Source: Williamsia sp.
Lineage (GTDB): Bacteria > Bacteroidota > Bacteroidia > Chitinophagales > Chitinophagaceae
DNA length: 64,000 nt
Direction: 5' to 3'
NCBI GenBank assembly: GCA_015069695.1
Contig: JADCRZ010000029.1
Location: 17,282-81,281 of the forward strand
Part shown: positions 8,997 through 18,512 of the stretch, one piece after another
Layout of the letters: the number at the start of each line of letters is the position of its first letter
Numbering within the stretch: the first letter of the stretch is position 1
Position numbers and translations under genes: made by a program
The notes under the pieces: model-generated
What the model saw: the letters and a program-made list of their open reading frames with translations, nothing else
Databases searched by the model: none
What the model was told of the DNA's origin: nothing

Positions 8997-10766
8997 CTAC
9001 TGCGGCCATCCGGGGTTTTGCGTAAGACCTGGGTTCTTTTCCCTTTCCGACTGCGGAACGGGCCAGGCATAAAGATAATCGCCGCCCCATGTATACGTGA
9101 TTGAATTCTGGCCCCATACCTGTTGAACCCCATTGCCTGCTTTAAATACGGTTGATTGCAGGGTTTTCCAGCGCAGCTCGTCGAAATAGTCGATGCCTTC
9201 GTTGGGGAATTCTACCCGGCGTTCGTTGCGGATGCGCTCCGTCATGTCTGCCTGGCCGGTAACGTAAGTTCCCGCCAGCGGATTGGATTGTTGTAACGAC
9301 GGCATGCCTGCTCTTGTTCTCACTTCGTTTACTTTGCTGATGGCGCCGGGCAGATCCCCTTGTTCATTCAGCGCTTCGGCCCACATTAATAAAACATCGG
9401 CGTACCGGATGAGCGGCATGTCAATCGGGCCGTAAGCCCGGTTCAATAGTTCGCTGTTGCCTTCGTAAACGAATTTGCGGTACAGGTAATAGAAGAACGT
9501 CTGTTGGTCAGTACGAAGGTCGTAAGCCGGGGCGTTTTCCGTGCGGTAAGGAAACCGGCTTATTACTATAGAATTGCTGGAACCCAGGACACCGTTGTAG
9601 GCGGAATAAGGAGTGATGACGTTGGCGGCCAGCCGGGGATCACGGTTTTGGTAAACCGCCCCGATCCTTGCTTCGTTGCCGACGGCAAGATATTTTGTCA
9701 TGTCTGCGCCACGGGCTGAGGCAGCGCTGATTTCCGCTGCCGTTAAATTATCCCGGAGAAAATACACCTGCCGGGCGACCGCCGACATGCTGTTATAACC
9801 CGGAAGGTAATTATCCCAATTGAATTTGCTACCGTCTGCCTTCTCGTACAGGTCGACCAGGTTCGGCGAAACGTAGAAATCATTCCAGCAGGAACCGAAC
9901 GAGGACCTTGTTCCGCAATACCATTGCGTTGTAGAACCCAGGCCATCAACGCTGATGTTCTGGATGGAAAAGATCATTTCGTCGGACTGTTCATTGGCTT
10001 CCTTGAAAAGCTGAACATAATTGGGAAACAAGCTAAAGCCCAGGTTTTTTACAGCGGCAAAATCAGCGGCTGCTTTTACCCACTCTTTCGTGTACATATA
10101 AACCTTGCCTCTCAACGCATAGGCAGTCCCTTTGGTAGCCCGTCCGTAGCCGGCGCTGCCCTTTGCGTATTTACCGGGCAGCGCCGCCTCGTTGATGCAA
10201 GCAGTCAGGTCCTGAATTACCAGGCTCCATACGTCCTGTTCGGTGGAACGGGCCTTTGTGAATTCGTTGTACTTCGCGGGTTCCAGATAAATGGGGACGC
10301 CTTTCCAAAGCTGGTTTAGGCGGAAATAGAAATACGCCCGCAGAAATTTTGATTCTGCGATGAGACGCGCTTTTTTCGTTGCATCGGAGGGTGATTTCAG
10401 CGGGATGTTTGCAATGGCGTCGTTGGCCCTGATAATGCCTTCGTACAGGTTTTGCCAGTTGGTGCTGAATATCCCGTTGCTTGGGGTGGCGGTTCCGTTC
10501 ATCAACGCATCTGCATTGCGGTACTGGCCTGTATATCCTAAACGATCGTATTGGTAGATCTCAAGATTGGACTCGCCGCCCGTTTGTGTTCCCAGGCGCA
10601 GGGCGCTGTAAATGCCGTTTACGCCAAGGTCGGTCAGGTTATCGGAGCTCCACATGCTCTCTGTCGCCAGCTGGCTGTATGGTGCCGTATCCAGCAGATT
10701 TTTTTTGCAACTGCCGAGAAAAACAATCAGCAGCGTACCGATGATCAAAGAATTTTTCATTTTCAA
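8997..10766 (-). CDS. SusD/RagB-family outer-membrane glycan-binding lipoprotein (first pair)
   Basis: The 589-residue lipoprotein begins MKMKNSLIIGTLLIVFLGSC, with the lipobox cysteine followed by KKNLLDTAP. Features of SusD-like proteins are visible: the N-terminal IYSALR segment, SKFLRAYFYFRL in the TPR region, and near the C-terminus RYADVLLMWAEALNEQGD and RNERRVEFPNEGIDYFDELRW. It sits on the cell surface as the lid over its SusC partner, encoded 19 bases upstream, and captures oligosaccharides. It belongs with the lyase, GH88 and GH29 downstream. Confidence 0.96.
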   Translation of the reverse strand: MKMKNSLIIGTLLIVFLGSCKKNLLDTAPYSQLATESMWSSDNLTDLGVNGIYSALRLGTQTGGESNLEIYQYDRLGYTGQYRNADALMNGTATPSNGIFSTNWQNLYEGIIRANDAIANIPLKSPSDATKKARLIAESKFLRAYFYFRLNQLWKGVPIYLEPAKYNEFTKARSTEQDVWSLVIQDLTACINEAALPGKYAKGSAGYGRATKGTAYALRGKVYMYTKEWVKAAADFAAVKNLGFSLFPNYVQLFKEANEQSDEMIFSIQNISVDGLGSTTQWYCGTRSSFGSCWNDFYVSPNLVDLYEKADGSKFNWDNYLPGYNSMSAVARQVYFLRDNLTAAEISAASARGADMTKYLAVGNEARIGAVYQNRDPRLAANVITPYSAYNGVLGSSNSIVISRFPYRTENAPAYDLRTDQQTFFYYLYRKFVYEGNSELLNRAYGPIDMPLIRYADVLLMWAEALNEQGDLPGAISKVNEVRTRAGMPSLQQSNPLAGTYVTGQADMTERIRNERRVEFPNEGIDYFDELRWKTLQSTVFKAGNGVQQVWGQNSITYTWGGDYLYAWPVPQSEREKNPGLTQNPGWPQ

Positions 10767-10785
10767 GTTGTATTCTTGCTTGTTG

Positions 10786-13700
10786 TTAGAAAGTAAGGTT
10801 TACACCAAAGGCATACTGGCGCATGGTTGGATAGCTTACGCCGCTGCCGATCTCAGGGTCAAGGCCGGGAAATTTGGTGATGAGCAATAAATTTTCTCCT
10901 GAGAAATAAATCCTGGCCCTTTGCAGCAGCGCCCTGCGTGCCCATACCGCGGGAAGCGAGTAGCCAACCTGCAGATTTTTCAGTTTTATCCACGTTGCGT
11001 TGTAGAGCCAAAAATTGCTGGCGATGGCACGGTTCACCGGGTCGGTGGTTTTCAGGCGGGTATAGGTGGCGGTAATGTTGGTCCGGGGGTCGCTGGGGTT
11101 TGCCGGATCATAGAAGTAATGGTTGTTTGCATACAGGGTTGAAAAAGCATACCCGTTGGTGACAAAGGAGTTGTTGTAGTTATCGGCATTCCAGTAATAC
11201 TGGTGGCCCGCGGCTCCCGACCAGATCGTGGAAAGGTCGAACTGCCTCCATTGAACGTCCGTGTTCAACCCGAAAACGTATTTGGGCAGCGAAGAAGTGC
11301 CGGTGAAATACCGGTCATTTGTATTGCCGTAGGTACCATCGTTGTTCAGGTCGGCATATATCAGGTCGCCGTAATACAACTGCGCCTTACCGACCGTATT
11401 TACGGGTGCGAACTTGTAACCGGCCGTTTTCATGGCGTTTACCCAGGCAAGATCATCGGGTGTGCGGATCATGCCGTCTTTGGGTCCGCCATGTATGTTG
11501 ACGGAGCCATCGGCGTTGTTGTAATTGCCCGACCCGCGGTATACCTGGTAGAGATAATATTCATTGATCTTGTGTTCTTCGAGGATGCGGTTCACGTCGC
11601 CGCTTGAAACCGCGCCGAGGTTTGTCTGGTAAACATTGTTTCCGCCGGCGTCCTTTACCCATCCCTGAACAAGCCTGCCTTTGTATTTTGTAACCTCGTT
11701 GGTATTGTAAGCCACGTTTCCTGAAATGTTGAAGTTAAAAGCGCCAGCCTTGGCCCGGTATCCCAACGATAACTCTATCCCCTTGTTGGTTACTCCGGCC
11801 GCATTTATTACAGGTGCGGAGGCTGTTCCGGCCGTTAATGGGATGGGTGTAGTGGTAAGGATGCCATCGGTGACGCGCTGATAGGCATTTATCTCGAAAG
11901 ATAATTTATTGTGCCATAAGGAGCCCTCCAACGCCACTTCCCTGTTGGTGGTGGTCTCCCACTGCAGACCGGCGTTGGCATAACTGCCTACCGCCAGGCC
12001 GGAGACTTGTGCGTTGTTGAAGGAATACAAACGACTGGAATATGTTGCCTGCCAGTCGTAGTTGCCGCTGGCGTTGTTTCCCAATTGTCCCCAGGAAGCA
12101 CGAAGCTTCAGATTGCTCAACCAGCTGCGGGTGCCGCCCATAAAATTTTCCTCTGAAATGCGCCAGCCGGCAGAAACCGAAGGAAACAGGCCCCAGCGGG
12201 TTTGGGGTGAAAAGCGGGATACACCATCATAGCGAAGGTTACCTTCAAGCAAATACTTGCTCTTGTAAGCGTAGTTCACCCGGCCAAAATAGGACCGGAT
12301 AGCATAGTCATATTCGGTGCCGGTGACCGTGGTCGGGGTTAAAGCCGAGCCGGGCGTGGTGATGTTGTAATCAACCAACCCGGTTTTGGTTGCGTCAAAA
12401 TTGTAATAGTTATAATACAACTGGTTGTAGCCCACAAAAGCGTTGATGTCATGATTATCTGCAACGGTAAGTGTGTAGCGCAAAACCTCATCAAAAGTCA
12501 ACTGGCGGTTTTTGTCGAAGCTGTAATAGGTTGTTAAGTTGGCCAGGTTCGGGAGAAAGGCTTTTTGTTCACCCGTGGCAAAATTCCAGCGTTCGCTGGG
12601 GCCGGCATTGGTATGTGAGTTATATTCCTCCTGGCGTATCTGATAGTTGAAGCGGCTTTCAAGGCTCAATCCTTTTACAATATTAAGTGTGGCGTACAAA
12701 GTAGTGTTGAACCTTGTGGTCTGGTCGCCGGTGATGGAATTGTTCAAAAAGCCGAGGATGTTATTGGCAGTGGAAGACTCCTCCGGCGCCTGCGGAAAGC
12801 CGTATTTGCCCTTGTAGTAAGGCACCAATCCCGGCGTCGTTTGCCGCAGAAAGTTAAAGGCGCTGGTGGTATTGCCCGGCTCGAATAGCTGGGTGGAAGC
12901 AAAGGTCTGTGTGCCAAGCGTAAGAAACTTATTAACACGGGCATCCAGGTTTGCTCTTAATTGATAGCGTTTGGTACCGGTATTTTCAATGGTGCCCTGG
13001 TTATTGAGATAACCCATAGACAGGAGGTAACCTACTTTATCAGAACCGCCGTTAACAGAAACCGTATGGTTTTGCGAAAGCCGGTTTTGAAACAATACAT
13101 CGGCCCAATCGGTGTTGGGGTAGGCGAGGGAGTTGGGTACCCCGATCGGGTTCAGTGCGTTTGGGATTTTGCTGGCCGAATCCCAGGCGTTGATGGTGCT
13201 TTGCGCAAAGATCGGCGATTGGCCTACATTGGTATAGCCCTCATTTATCAGCCGCATGTGCGTGGCATAATCGGTTACAAATTTGGGCAGGTTCATCGGA
13301 TTGGTAAAGGAGAGGTCACCGCTGTAATTAACGGTGGTACGATTCCGCTGGCCTTTTTTAGTGGTGATCAGGATCACGCCGTTGGCCGCGAGCGTACCGT
13401 AAATGGAAGCAGAAGCCGCGTCTTTCAGCACCGTAACGCTTTCGATGTCCTGGGGATTCACGGCATCCATCACGCCGATGATTCCGTCAACTATAACCAG
13501 GGGTGAAGCGGAACTCAGCGTGCCGGTTCCGCGTATCTGCACGGTAGCTGCATCGCCGCGCGGGTCGCCGGAACTTTGACGCACAAAAACACCAGGCATT
13601 AATCCGGCCAGCGCCGAAGAAACATTTGTGATAGGACGGTCTGCAAGCTGCTTGGCAGTGACCGTTGCAACCGAACCGGTGAGGTTGACCTTTTTCTGCG

Positions 13701-14061
13701 TCGCGTATCCTACCACCACCACATCGGTCAGCGCCCCGGCCTTTGCTTTTAAAGTAACCGCAATGCTGGTTTGGCCGCCAATGCCAACAGCCATTGGCTC
13801 GTAATTCACCGAGGAAACGGTAAGCGTATCGCCGGGCGAAGCAGCGATGGAAAATTTTCCTGCATGATCGGTAACCACGCCGCCCGCCCTATTTTTAATG
13901 GAAACGGAAGCGCCGGCAACGGCCTTGCCCGTTTCGTCCAGCACGGTACCGGTTACCGGTTTTGCCTGGGCGAGAAGAAAAGCCGGCAATAAAAGAAGAA
14001 TTGTTAGCACCGTTCCGTATTTTTTCAGAAGCGGCGTGCGAACAGGATGCAGCAGTTGCAT
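10786..14061 (-). CDS. SusC/RagA-family TonB-dependent transporter (first pair)
   Basis: This 1091-residue outer-membrane protein has a signal peptide ending near LLAQA, a CarboxypepD_reg-like domain (VTGTVLDETGKAVAGASVSI), a TonB-box-like LTDVVVVGY, a plug domain (LAGLMPGVFVRQSSGDPRG, then VLKDAASASIYGTLAANGVI) and a long beta-barrel ending in an aromatic residue (YAFGVNLTF). It imports oligosaccharides into the periplasm using TonB energy. It leads the operon, with SusD 19 bases behind, and faces away from the hybrid sensor gene across a 319-base gap, the usual layout of a sensor-controlled utilisation locus. Confidence 0.97.
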   Translation of the reverse strand: MQLLHPVRTPLLKKYGTVLTILLLLPAFLLAQAKPVTGTVLDETGKAVAGASVSIKNRAGGVVTDHAGKFSIAASPGDTLTVSSVNYEPMAVGIGGQTSIAVTLKAKAGALTDVVVVGYATQKKVNLTGSVATVTAKQLADRPITNVSSALAGLMPGVFVRQSSGDPRGDAATVQIRGTGTLSSASPLVIVDGIIGVMDAVNPQDIESVTVLKDAASASIYGTLAANGVILITTKKGQRNRTTVNYSGDLSFTNPMNLPKFVTDYATHMRLINEGYTNVGQSPIFAQSTINAWDSASKIPNALNPIGVPNSLAYPNTDWADVLFQNRLSQNHTVSVNGGSDKVGYLLSMGYLNNQGTIENTGTKRYQLRANLDARVNKFLTLGTQTFASTQLFEPGNTTSAFNFLRQTTPGLVPYYKGKYGFPQAPEESSTANNILGFLNNSITGDQTTRFNTTLYATLNIVKGLSLESRFNYQIRQEEYNSHTNAGPSERWNFATGEQKAFLPNLANLTTYYSFDKNRQLTFDEVLRYTLTVADNHDINAFVGYNQLYYNYYNFDATKTGLVDYNITTPGSALTPTTVTGTEYDYAIRSYFGRVNYAYKSKYLLEGNLRYDGVSRFSPQTRWGLFPSVSAGWRISEENFMGGTRSWLSNLKLRASWGQLGNNASGNYDWQATYSSRLYSFNNAQVSGLAVGSYANAGLQWETTTNREVALEGSLWHNKLSFEINAYQRVTDGILTTTPIPLTAGTASAPVINAAGVTNKGIELSLGYRAKAGAFNFNISGNVAYNTNEVTKYKGRLVQGWVKDAGGNNVYQTNLGAVSSGDVNRILEEHKINEYYLYQVYRGSGNYNNADGSVNIHGGPKDGMIRTPDDLAWVNAMKTAGYKFAPVNTVGKAQLYYGDLIYADLNNDGTYGNTNDRYFTGTSSLPKYVFGLNTDVQWRQFDLSTIWSGAAGHQYYWNADNYNNSFVTNGYAFSTLYANNHYFYDPANPSDPRTNITATYTRLKTTDPVNRAIASNFWLYNATWIKLKNLQVGYSLPAVWARRALLQRARIYFSGENLLLITKFPGLDPEIGSGVSYPTMRQYAFGVNLTF

Positions 14062-14380
14062 AAGCAGAACCTTTTAAAAAATTAAGAACTTTACAGGATG
14101 CTGCCGGAGTGAAAAGTGTTTTGTTTTGCGCAGCATCGCTTTCGCCTGTAAATTGCCTTATCTGCCAAAAAACACCGGGGGAGAATTGTAAAAGAATGGG
14201 GGGAATTTTATAAATAGGCCTATAATCAACTGATTATCAATAAAGCTATTTTAGCTAATCCGGCTCCGGAACACGAAAACCGCCTTCTGCTATACGGCAA
14301 CAGTGGGGAAAGAGTCGGATATTTAATTTGCCGGACGAGCCTTCGGGCGGAAAGCTTTTTTAAACCTGCTATTTGATGAA
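14062..14380. other. Divergent intergenic region between susC and the hybrid sensor gene
   Basis: These 319 bases must hold both promoters. The central part around 14200-14255 is AT-rich, while the rest is not. No LacI-type palindrome was found here, which suggests this operon answers to the hybrid sensor instead. No small gene or RNA could be supported. Confidence 0.5.
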
Positions 14381-17300
14381 ATGATTGACAGAACCGCTTT
14401 CACGCTTCGCCTTTTTATAGGGGTATTTTGCCTTGCCTGTTTCAGGCCGGGAGCAGGGCAGGACATAACATTCAATCACCTGAGGGTGGAGAACGGGTTG
14501 TTGAACAACGCGGTTTTGTCCATTGCCCAAGACACAAACGGGTTTATGTGGTTTGGCACCCGCATGGGATTGAACCGGTACGACGGGGTCCGTTTCCGGG
14601 CGTATCAATCGAACGGTAAAGACAGCACGAGCATTTCTGACAACCATATCACGTCGCTCCTTTGCGATTCAAAACATGACTTATGGATTGGAAGCGGCGG
14701 CGGCCTGGACAGATATGATGCCCGCAAAGATGTTTTTGAAAGAATAAAGATTACTGGCGGCCACCGGGTCAACATCTTCTGCATTTATGAAGACAGGAAA
14801 GGCAATATGTGGATCGGCAGTTCAAACGGCCTGCACCTGCTTACCGACCGCAAAAAAAATCAGTTCCGTTCTTTTTACGCCGGTACCGATGGCATCGGGG
14901 GCAATAGCGTACGCGACGTCTTCGAAGACCGCGCGGGCAACCTGTGGATGGGGACCGACAACGGCCTGACAAGAATGCGGTGGAGCAACGGCAAGCCCTC
15001 CTTCGAAACTTTCAGGAACGTGCCTGGTAAAGCCGGCGTCCTCAACGCCAATTCAATCACAACCATTGCCGAAGATGCGACCGGCCTTCTGTGGATCGGC
15101 ACGCAAAACAACGGTCTTGACCTTTACGACCCTTCTACACATTCGTTCACTTCTTTTACGCACAGCAATACCAACACGGCAGGCATCGTCAACAACAACA
15201 TCCGGAAAATACTTTTCAGCCGCAGCGGCAGGTTGTGGGTGGGAACGCAGGAAGGACTGAGCATCATTGATCCGGCCACGAAGGCTATCCGGTCGTACCA
15301 GTACGATGCAGCCGCTAAAAAGGGCCTGAGCCAGAATTCCATCTACAGCCTTTTTGAAGATGCCAACCACTCGGTTTGGGTAGGGACCTATTTTGGCGGC
15401 GTCAACACCTTTTATTCGTGTATCACTGATTTCACCAGTTTTCAGAACAATGAAAATCGCTCCAGCCTCAGCAACAACGTTGTCAGCAGCATGGTAGAGG
15501 ACGAACGGCACAATCTGTGGATTGGAACAGAGGGCGGCGGGATAAATTATTTTGACAGGCCCTCCGGGCTTTTTACGGTTTATAAAAACAAGCTGAACGA
15601 TCCTTTGAGCCTCGGCTCCAATCTCGTCAAAGTTGTTTACCTCGACAAAGACGGTAACCTTTGGGCCGGCACGCACGGCGGCGGACTCAATGTGCTTGAC
15701 AGGAACAAAAAAAAGTTCAGGCGTTTTTTATACAAGGAAAACGATCCCGCATCACTTACCGGCGAGGTCACCTCGTTGCTGGAAGACGGGAAAGGACGTT
15801 TTTGGGCGGCCACCAACTCGGGACTTAAATTGTTCCGGAGGAATGGGACGGACCTGGAACCCGTTGCCGTCAATAAAGTGTTGGCCTCTTTCCCCCGTCT
15901 CAACGTTTCCATCGTTTACCAGGACGCACAACAAACGTTGTGGATAGGCGCGCAGCCAGGCTTGTACCGGATAGCCGACAGCACGATAAAAGCAATAGAT
16001 ACGAACTGCAACGTAAATTGTATTCGCAGCGACGCAAAAGGGAATATCTGGCTGGGCCTGAATAACGGCGGAATCGCCCGGTACGACAGCAGCAACGAAC
16101 GGTTGGTCCGCTATACCGGGAACAGGGATTTGCTCACCACCAACGTAATTGCTTTGCTCGACGATGACAAGGGAACCCTTTGGCTGAGCACGGATAACGG
16201 CCTCATAAAATTCAATCCGGAACAAGGCCGTTTTCAAACCTATACTGTCAGCGACGGTTTGGCGGGCAACGAATTCAATTACGGCTCCTACTTAAAAGAC
16301 AGCAGGGGTGAACTCTTTTTCGGCGGCTTCAACGGCGTCACCCATTTTTTCCCCGGTAAAATTGAAACCAACAGCTACCGGGCGCCGGTTGTTTTTACCG
16401 GGTTAAAATTGTTCGACACTGCCGTCGGAATCAACGGTGAAGACAAGCTGCTCAAAGAGAGCATCACCTACGCTGAAGCGCTTACGTTCGACCACGACCA
16501 GGATGTTTTTACGCTTGAATTCGCCCTATTGAATTTTATTAAAAGCGGTAAGAACAAATATGCCTATAAACTGACAGGCTTTGATAAGAACTGGAACGAA
16601 ACAACCGTGCCTGCAGCCACCTACACCCACCTGCCGCCGGGCACTTACACTTTTATGGTCAGGGGCGCCAACAACGACGGCATCTGGAGCGGGCCCGTTT
16701 CCCTGAAAATAAACATGCTGCCCCCCTTCTGGCTTACCTGGTGGGCTTACTGCGTCTATGTACTTGCTTTTACCGCCGTCTTATTTTTGGTGACCCGCTT
16801 TTTCTTCCTGAGAGCATTGCTGAAAAAAGAAGACGAACTTCACCGGGCGAAGCTGAATTTCTTTACCAACATTTCCCACGAAATACGCACCCATCTCACC
16901 CTGATCATGGTACCGGTCGACAAAATGCTGGAAGCGGACAAAACAGACCGTTTTCTGAACCAGCAACTTACCAATATAAAGGAAAATGCCAGCCGTTTGC
17001 TGAAACTGGTAAGCGAACTCATGGATTTCAGAAAAGCGGAGACCCGTCATCTCACCCTCCACATCGCCCGGCAAAACCTGATTCCCTTTCTGCAAGAAAT
17101 TTACGGTTCATTCCAGGATCTTTCGCTCGCGAAAAACATCAAAATATCATTCGTGCACGACAGGGAAAACGTACCGGTTTATTTTGACAAAGGGCAACTG
17201 GAAAAAGTTTTTTTCAACCTGCTCGGCAATGCATTCAAGTTTACACCGGAGGGTGGCCGCATCTGCCTGAACGTAGAACAAAATGAGAACAGGGTTAAAA

Positions 17301-18445
17301 TAAGCGTAACCGACAACGGCCGCGGCATTGCGCCGCAATACCGGGAAAAGCTGTTTACCAATTTCTTTCAGGTAGCCGATCACGGTTTGCAAAACACCGG
17401 GTACGGCATTGGTCTTGCCTTGTCCAAAAACATTGTAGAGCTTCACAAAGGCAGCATTGATGTGGAAAGCGAACCCTCCACCGAAGGCAGGGAAGGGCAC
17501 ACCTGTTTTACCGTCATTCTGTTAAAGGGCAATAAACATTTTGAAGGTACTGCGCACATGCAGGAAGATGTGGCCGTTCCACAAGCAGTTGCGCAGGAAG
17601 CCGAAACGTTGCCGCAAGCCCCCAGCTTGTTGAACGGCGAAACCAGCGACAAGCAGTTTACCCTGCTGATTGCAGAGGACAACGACGAACTGCGGCCGCT
17701 CATAAAAGAAACGTTTCAGGACCGGTACAACATCCTTGAATGCGAGAACGGGTTGCAGGCCTGGAAAGCGGCAAGCGAACAAATTCCCGACCTGGTCATC
17801 AGCGATGTCATGATGCCGGAAATGAACGGCTTTGAACTTTGTGAAAAATTAAAAACGGACGAACGCACGTCCCATATCCCGGTGATGCTGCTCACTGCCA
17901 AAAGTGCGCAAAGTGATTTGATCAGCGGCCTTGAAACCGGGGCCGACGTTTACATCACCAAGCCTTTCAGCACAAAGGCACTGGCACTGAACGCACATAA
18001 CCTGCTGACCTCCCGTGAAAGGCTGCGGCAGAAATTCAGCCGGCAGATTGGTGCGGAACCCACACCCGGCACAACGACCATAGAAGGAGTAAAAGACAGT
18101 TTTGCTAATGCGGTTGATAAAGAATTTCTGGAAAAGGTGGTCCTGCTGGTGGAAGAGCATATTGACAATCCTGAATTTGGTGTCGCCATGCTGTCGCGCA
18201 AATGTGCCATGAGCCAGCCGGTATTATACAAAAAGCTGAAGGCGGTAACGGGTCTGTCGGTCAACGATTTTATAAAATCAATCCGCCTGAAAACGGCAGC
18301 GCGATTGCTGCTGCAAAAAAAGTTGACGGTTTATGAAGTAGCTTATGCCATTGGCTACAGCGACCGCAAATATTTCAGTCAGGAGTTTAAAAAACAGTTT
18401 GGAAAAACACCCAGCGAGTTTGCAACGGCAGACCTTGACAAATAA
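14381..18445 (+). CDS. Hybrid two-component sensor/regulator (HTCS) with an atypical H-box
   Basis: This 1354-residue protein carries a whole phosphorelay. After a signal peptide comes a periplasmic double propeller (about residues 30-690, with repeats such as DTNGFMWFGTRMGLNRYDG), a Y_Y_Y domain (NKYAYKLTGFDKNW, THLPPGTYTFMVRG), one membrane helix (about 785-808), HisKA, HATPase (VTDNGRGIAP, GYGIGLALSKNIVELHKG), a receiver (DLVISDVMMPEMNG) and a C-terminal AraC-type DNA-binding domain. Such sensors bind a glycan fragment in the periplasm and activate the adjacent SusCD operon. The H-box reads SHEIRTHLTLI: the phospho-acceptor is His833, but position 838, normally the proline of HEIRTPL, is histidine. 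This may alter kinase/phosphatase balance. It faces away from the first SusCD operon and most likely controls it. Confidence 0.95.
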   Translation: MIDRTAFTLRLFIGVFCLACFRPGAGQDITFNHLRVENGLLNNAVLSIAQDTNGFMWFGTRMGLNRYDGVRFRAYQSNGKDSTSISDNHITSLLCDSKHDLWIGSGGGLDRYDARKDVFERIKITGGHRVNIFCIYEDRKGNMWIGSSNGLHLLTDRKKNQFRSFYAGTDGIGGNSVRDVFEDRAGNLWMGTDNGLTRMRWSNGKPSFETFRNVPGKAGVLNANSITTIAEDATGLLWIGTQNNGLDLYDPSTHSFTSFTHSNTNTAGIVNNNIRKILFSRSGRLWVGTQEGLSIIDPATKAIRSYQYDAAAKKGLSQNSIYSLFEDANHSVWVGTYFGGVNTFYSCITDFTSFQNNENRSSLSNNVVSSMVEDERHNLWIGTEGGGINYFDRPSGLFTVYKNKLNDPLSLGSNLVKVVYLDKDGNLWAGTHGGGLNVLDRNKKKFRRFLYKENDPASLTGEVTSLLEDGKGRFWAATNSGLKLFRRNGTDLEPVAVNKVLASFPRLNVSIVYQDAQQTLWIGAQPGLYRIADSTIKAIDTNCNVNCIRSDAKGNIWLGLNNGGIARYDSSNERLVRYTGNRDLLTTNVIALLDDDKGTLWLSTDNGLIKFNPEQGRFQTYTVSDGLAGNEFNYGSYLKDSRGELFFGGFNGVTHFFPGKIETNSYRAPVVFTGLKLFDTAVGINGEDKLLKESITYAEALTFDHDQDVFTLEFALLNFIKSGKNKYAYKLTGFDKNWNETTVPAATYTHLPPGTYTFMVRGANNDGIWSGPVSLKINMLPPFWLTWWAYCVYVLAFTAVLFLVTRFFFLRALLKKEDELHRAKLNFFTNISHEIRTHLTLIMVPVDKMLEADKTDRFLNQQLTNIKENASRLLKLVSELMDFRKAETRHLTLHIARQNLIPFLQEIYGSFQDLSLAKNIKISFVHDRENVPVYFDKGQLEKVFFNLLGNAFKFTPEGGRICLNVEQNENRVKISVTDNGRGIAPQYREKLFTNFFQVADHGLQNTGYGIGLALSKNIVELHKGSIDVESEPSTEGREGHTCFTVILLKGNKHFEGTAHMQEDVAVPQAVAQEAETLPQAPSLLNGETSDKQFTLLIAEDNDELRPLIKETFQDRYNILECENGLQAWKAASEQIPDLVISDVMMPEMNGFELCEKLKTDERTSHIPVMLLTAKSAQSDLISGLETGADVYITKPFSTKALALNAHNLLTSRERLRQKFSRQIGAEPTPGTTTIEGVKDSFANAVDKEFLEKVVLLVEEHIDNPEFGVAMLSRKCAMSQPVLYKKLKAVTGLSVNDFIKSIRLKTAARLLLQKKLTVYEVAYAIGYSDRKYFSQEFKKQFGKTPSEFATADLDK

Positions 18446-18512
18446 GGCCCGTCAACCCCCTCAACAACTTTATCTGGAAGGCAAAAGCGATCGTAACCAC
18501 CGTGCTTACCGG

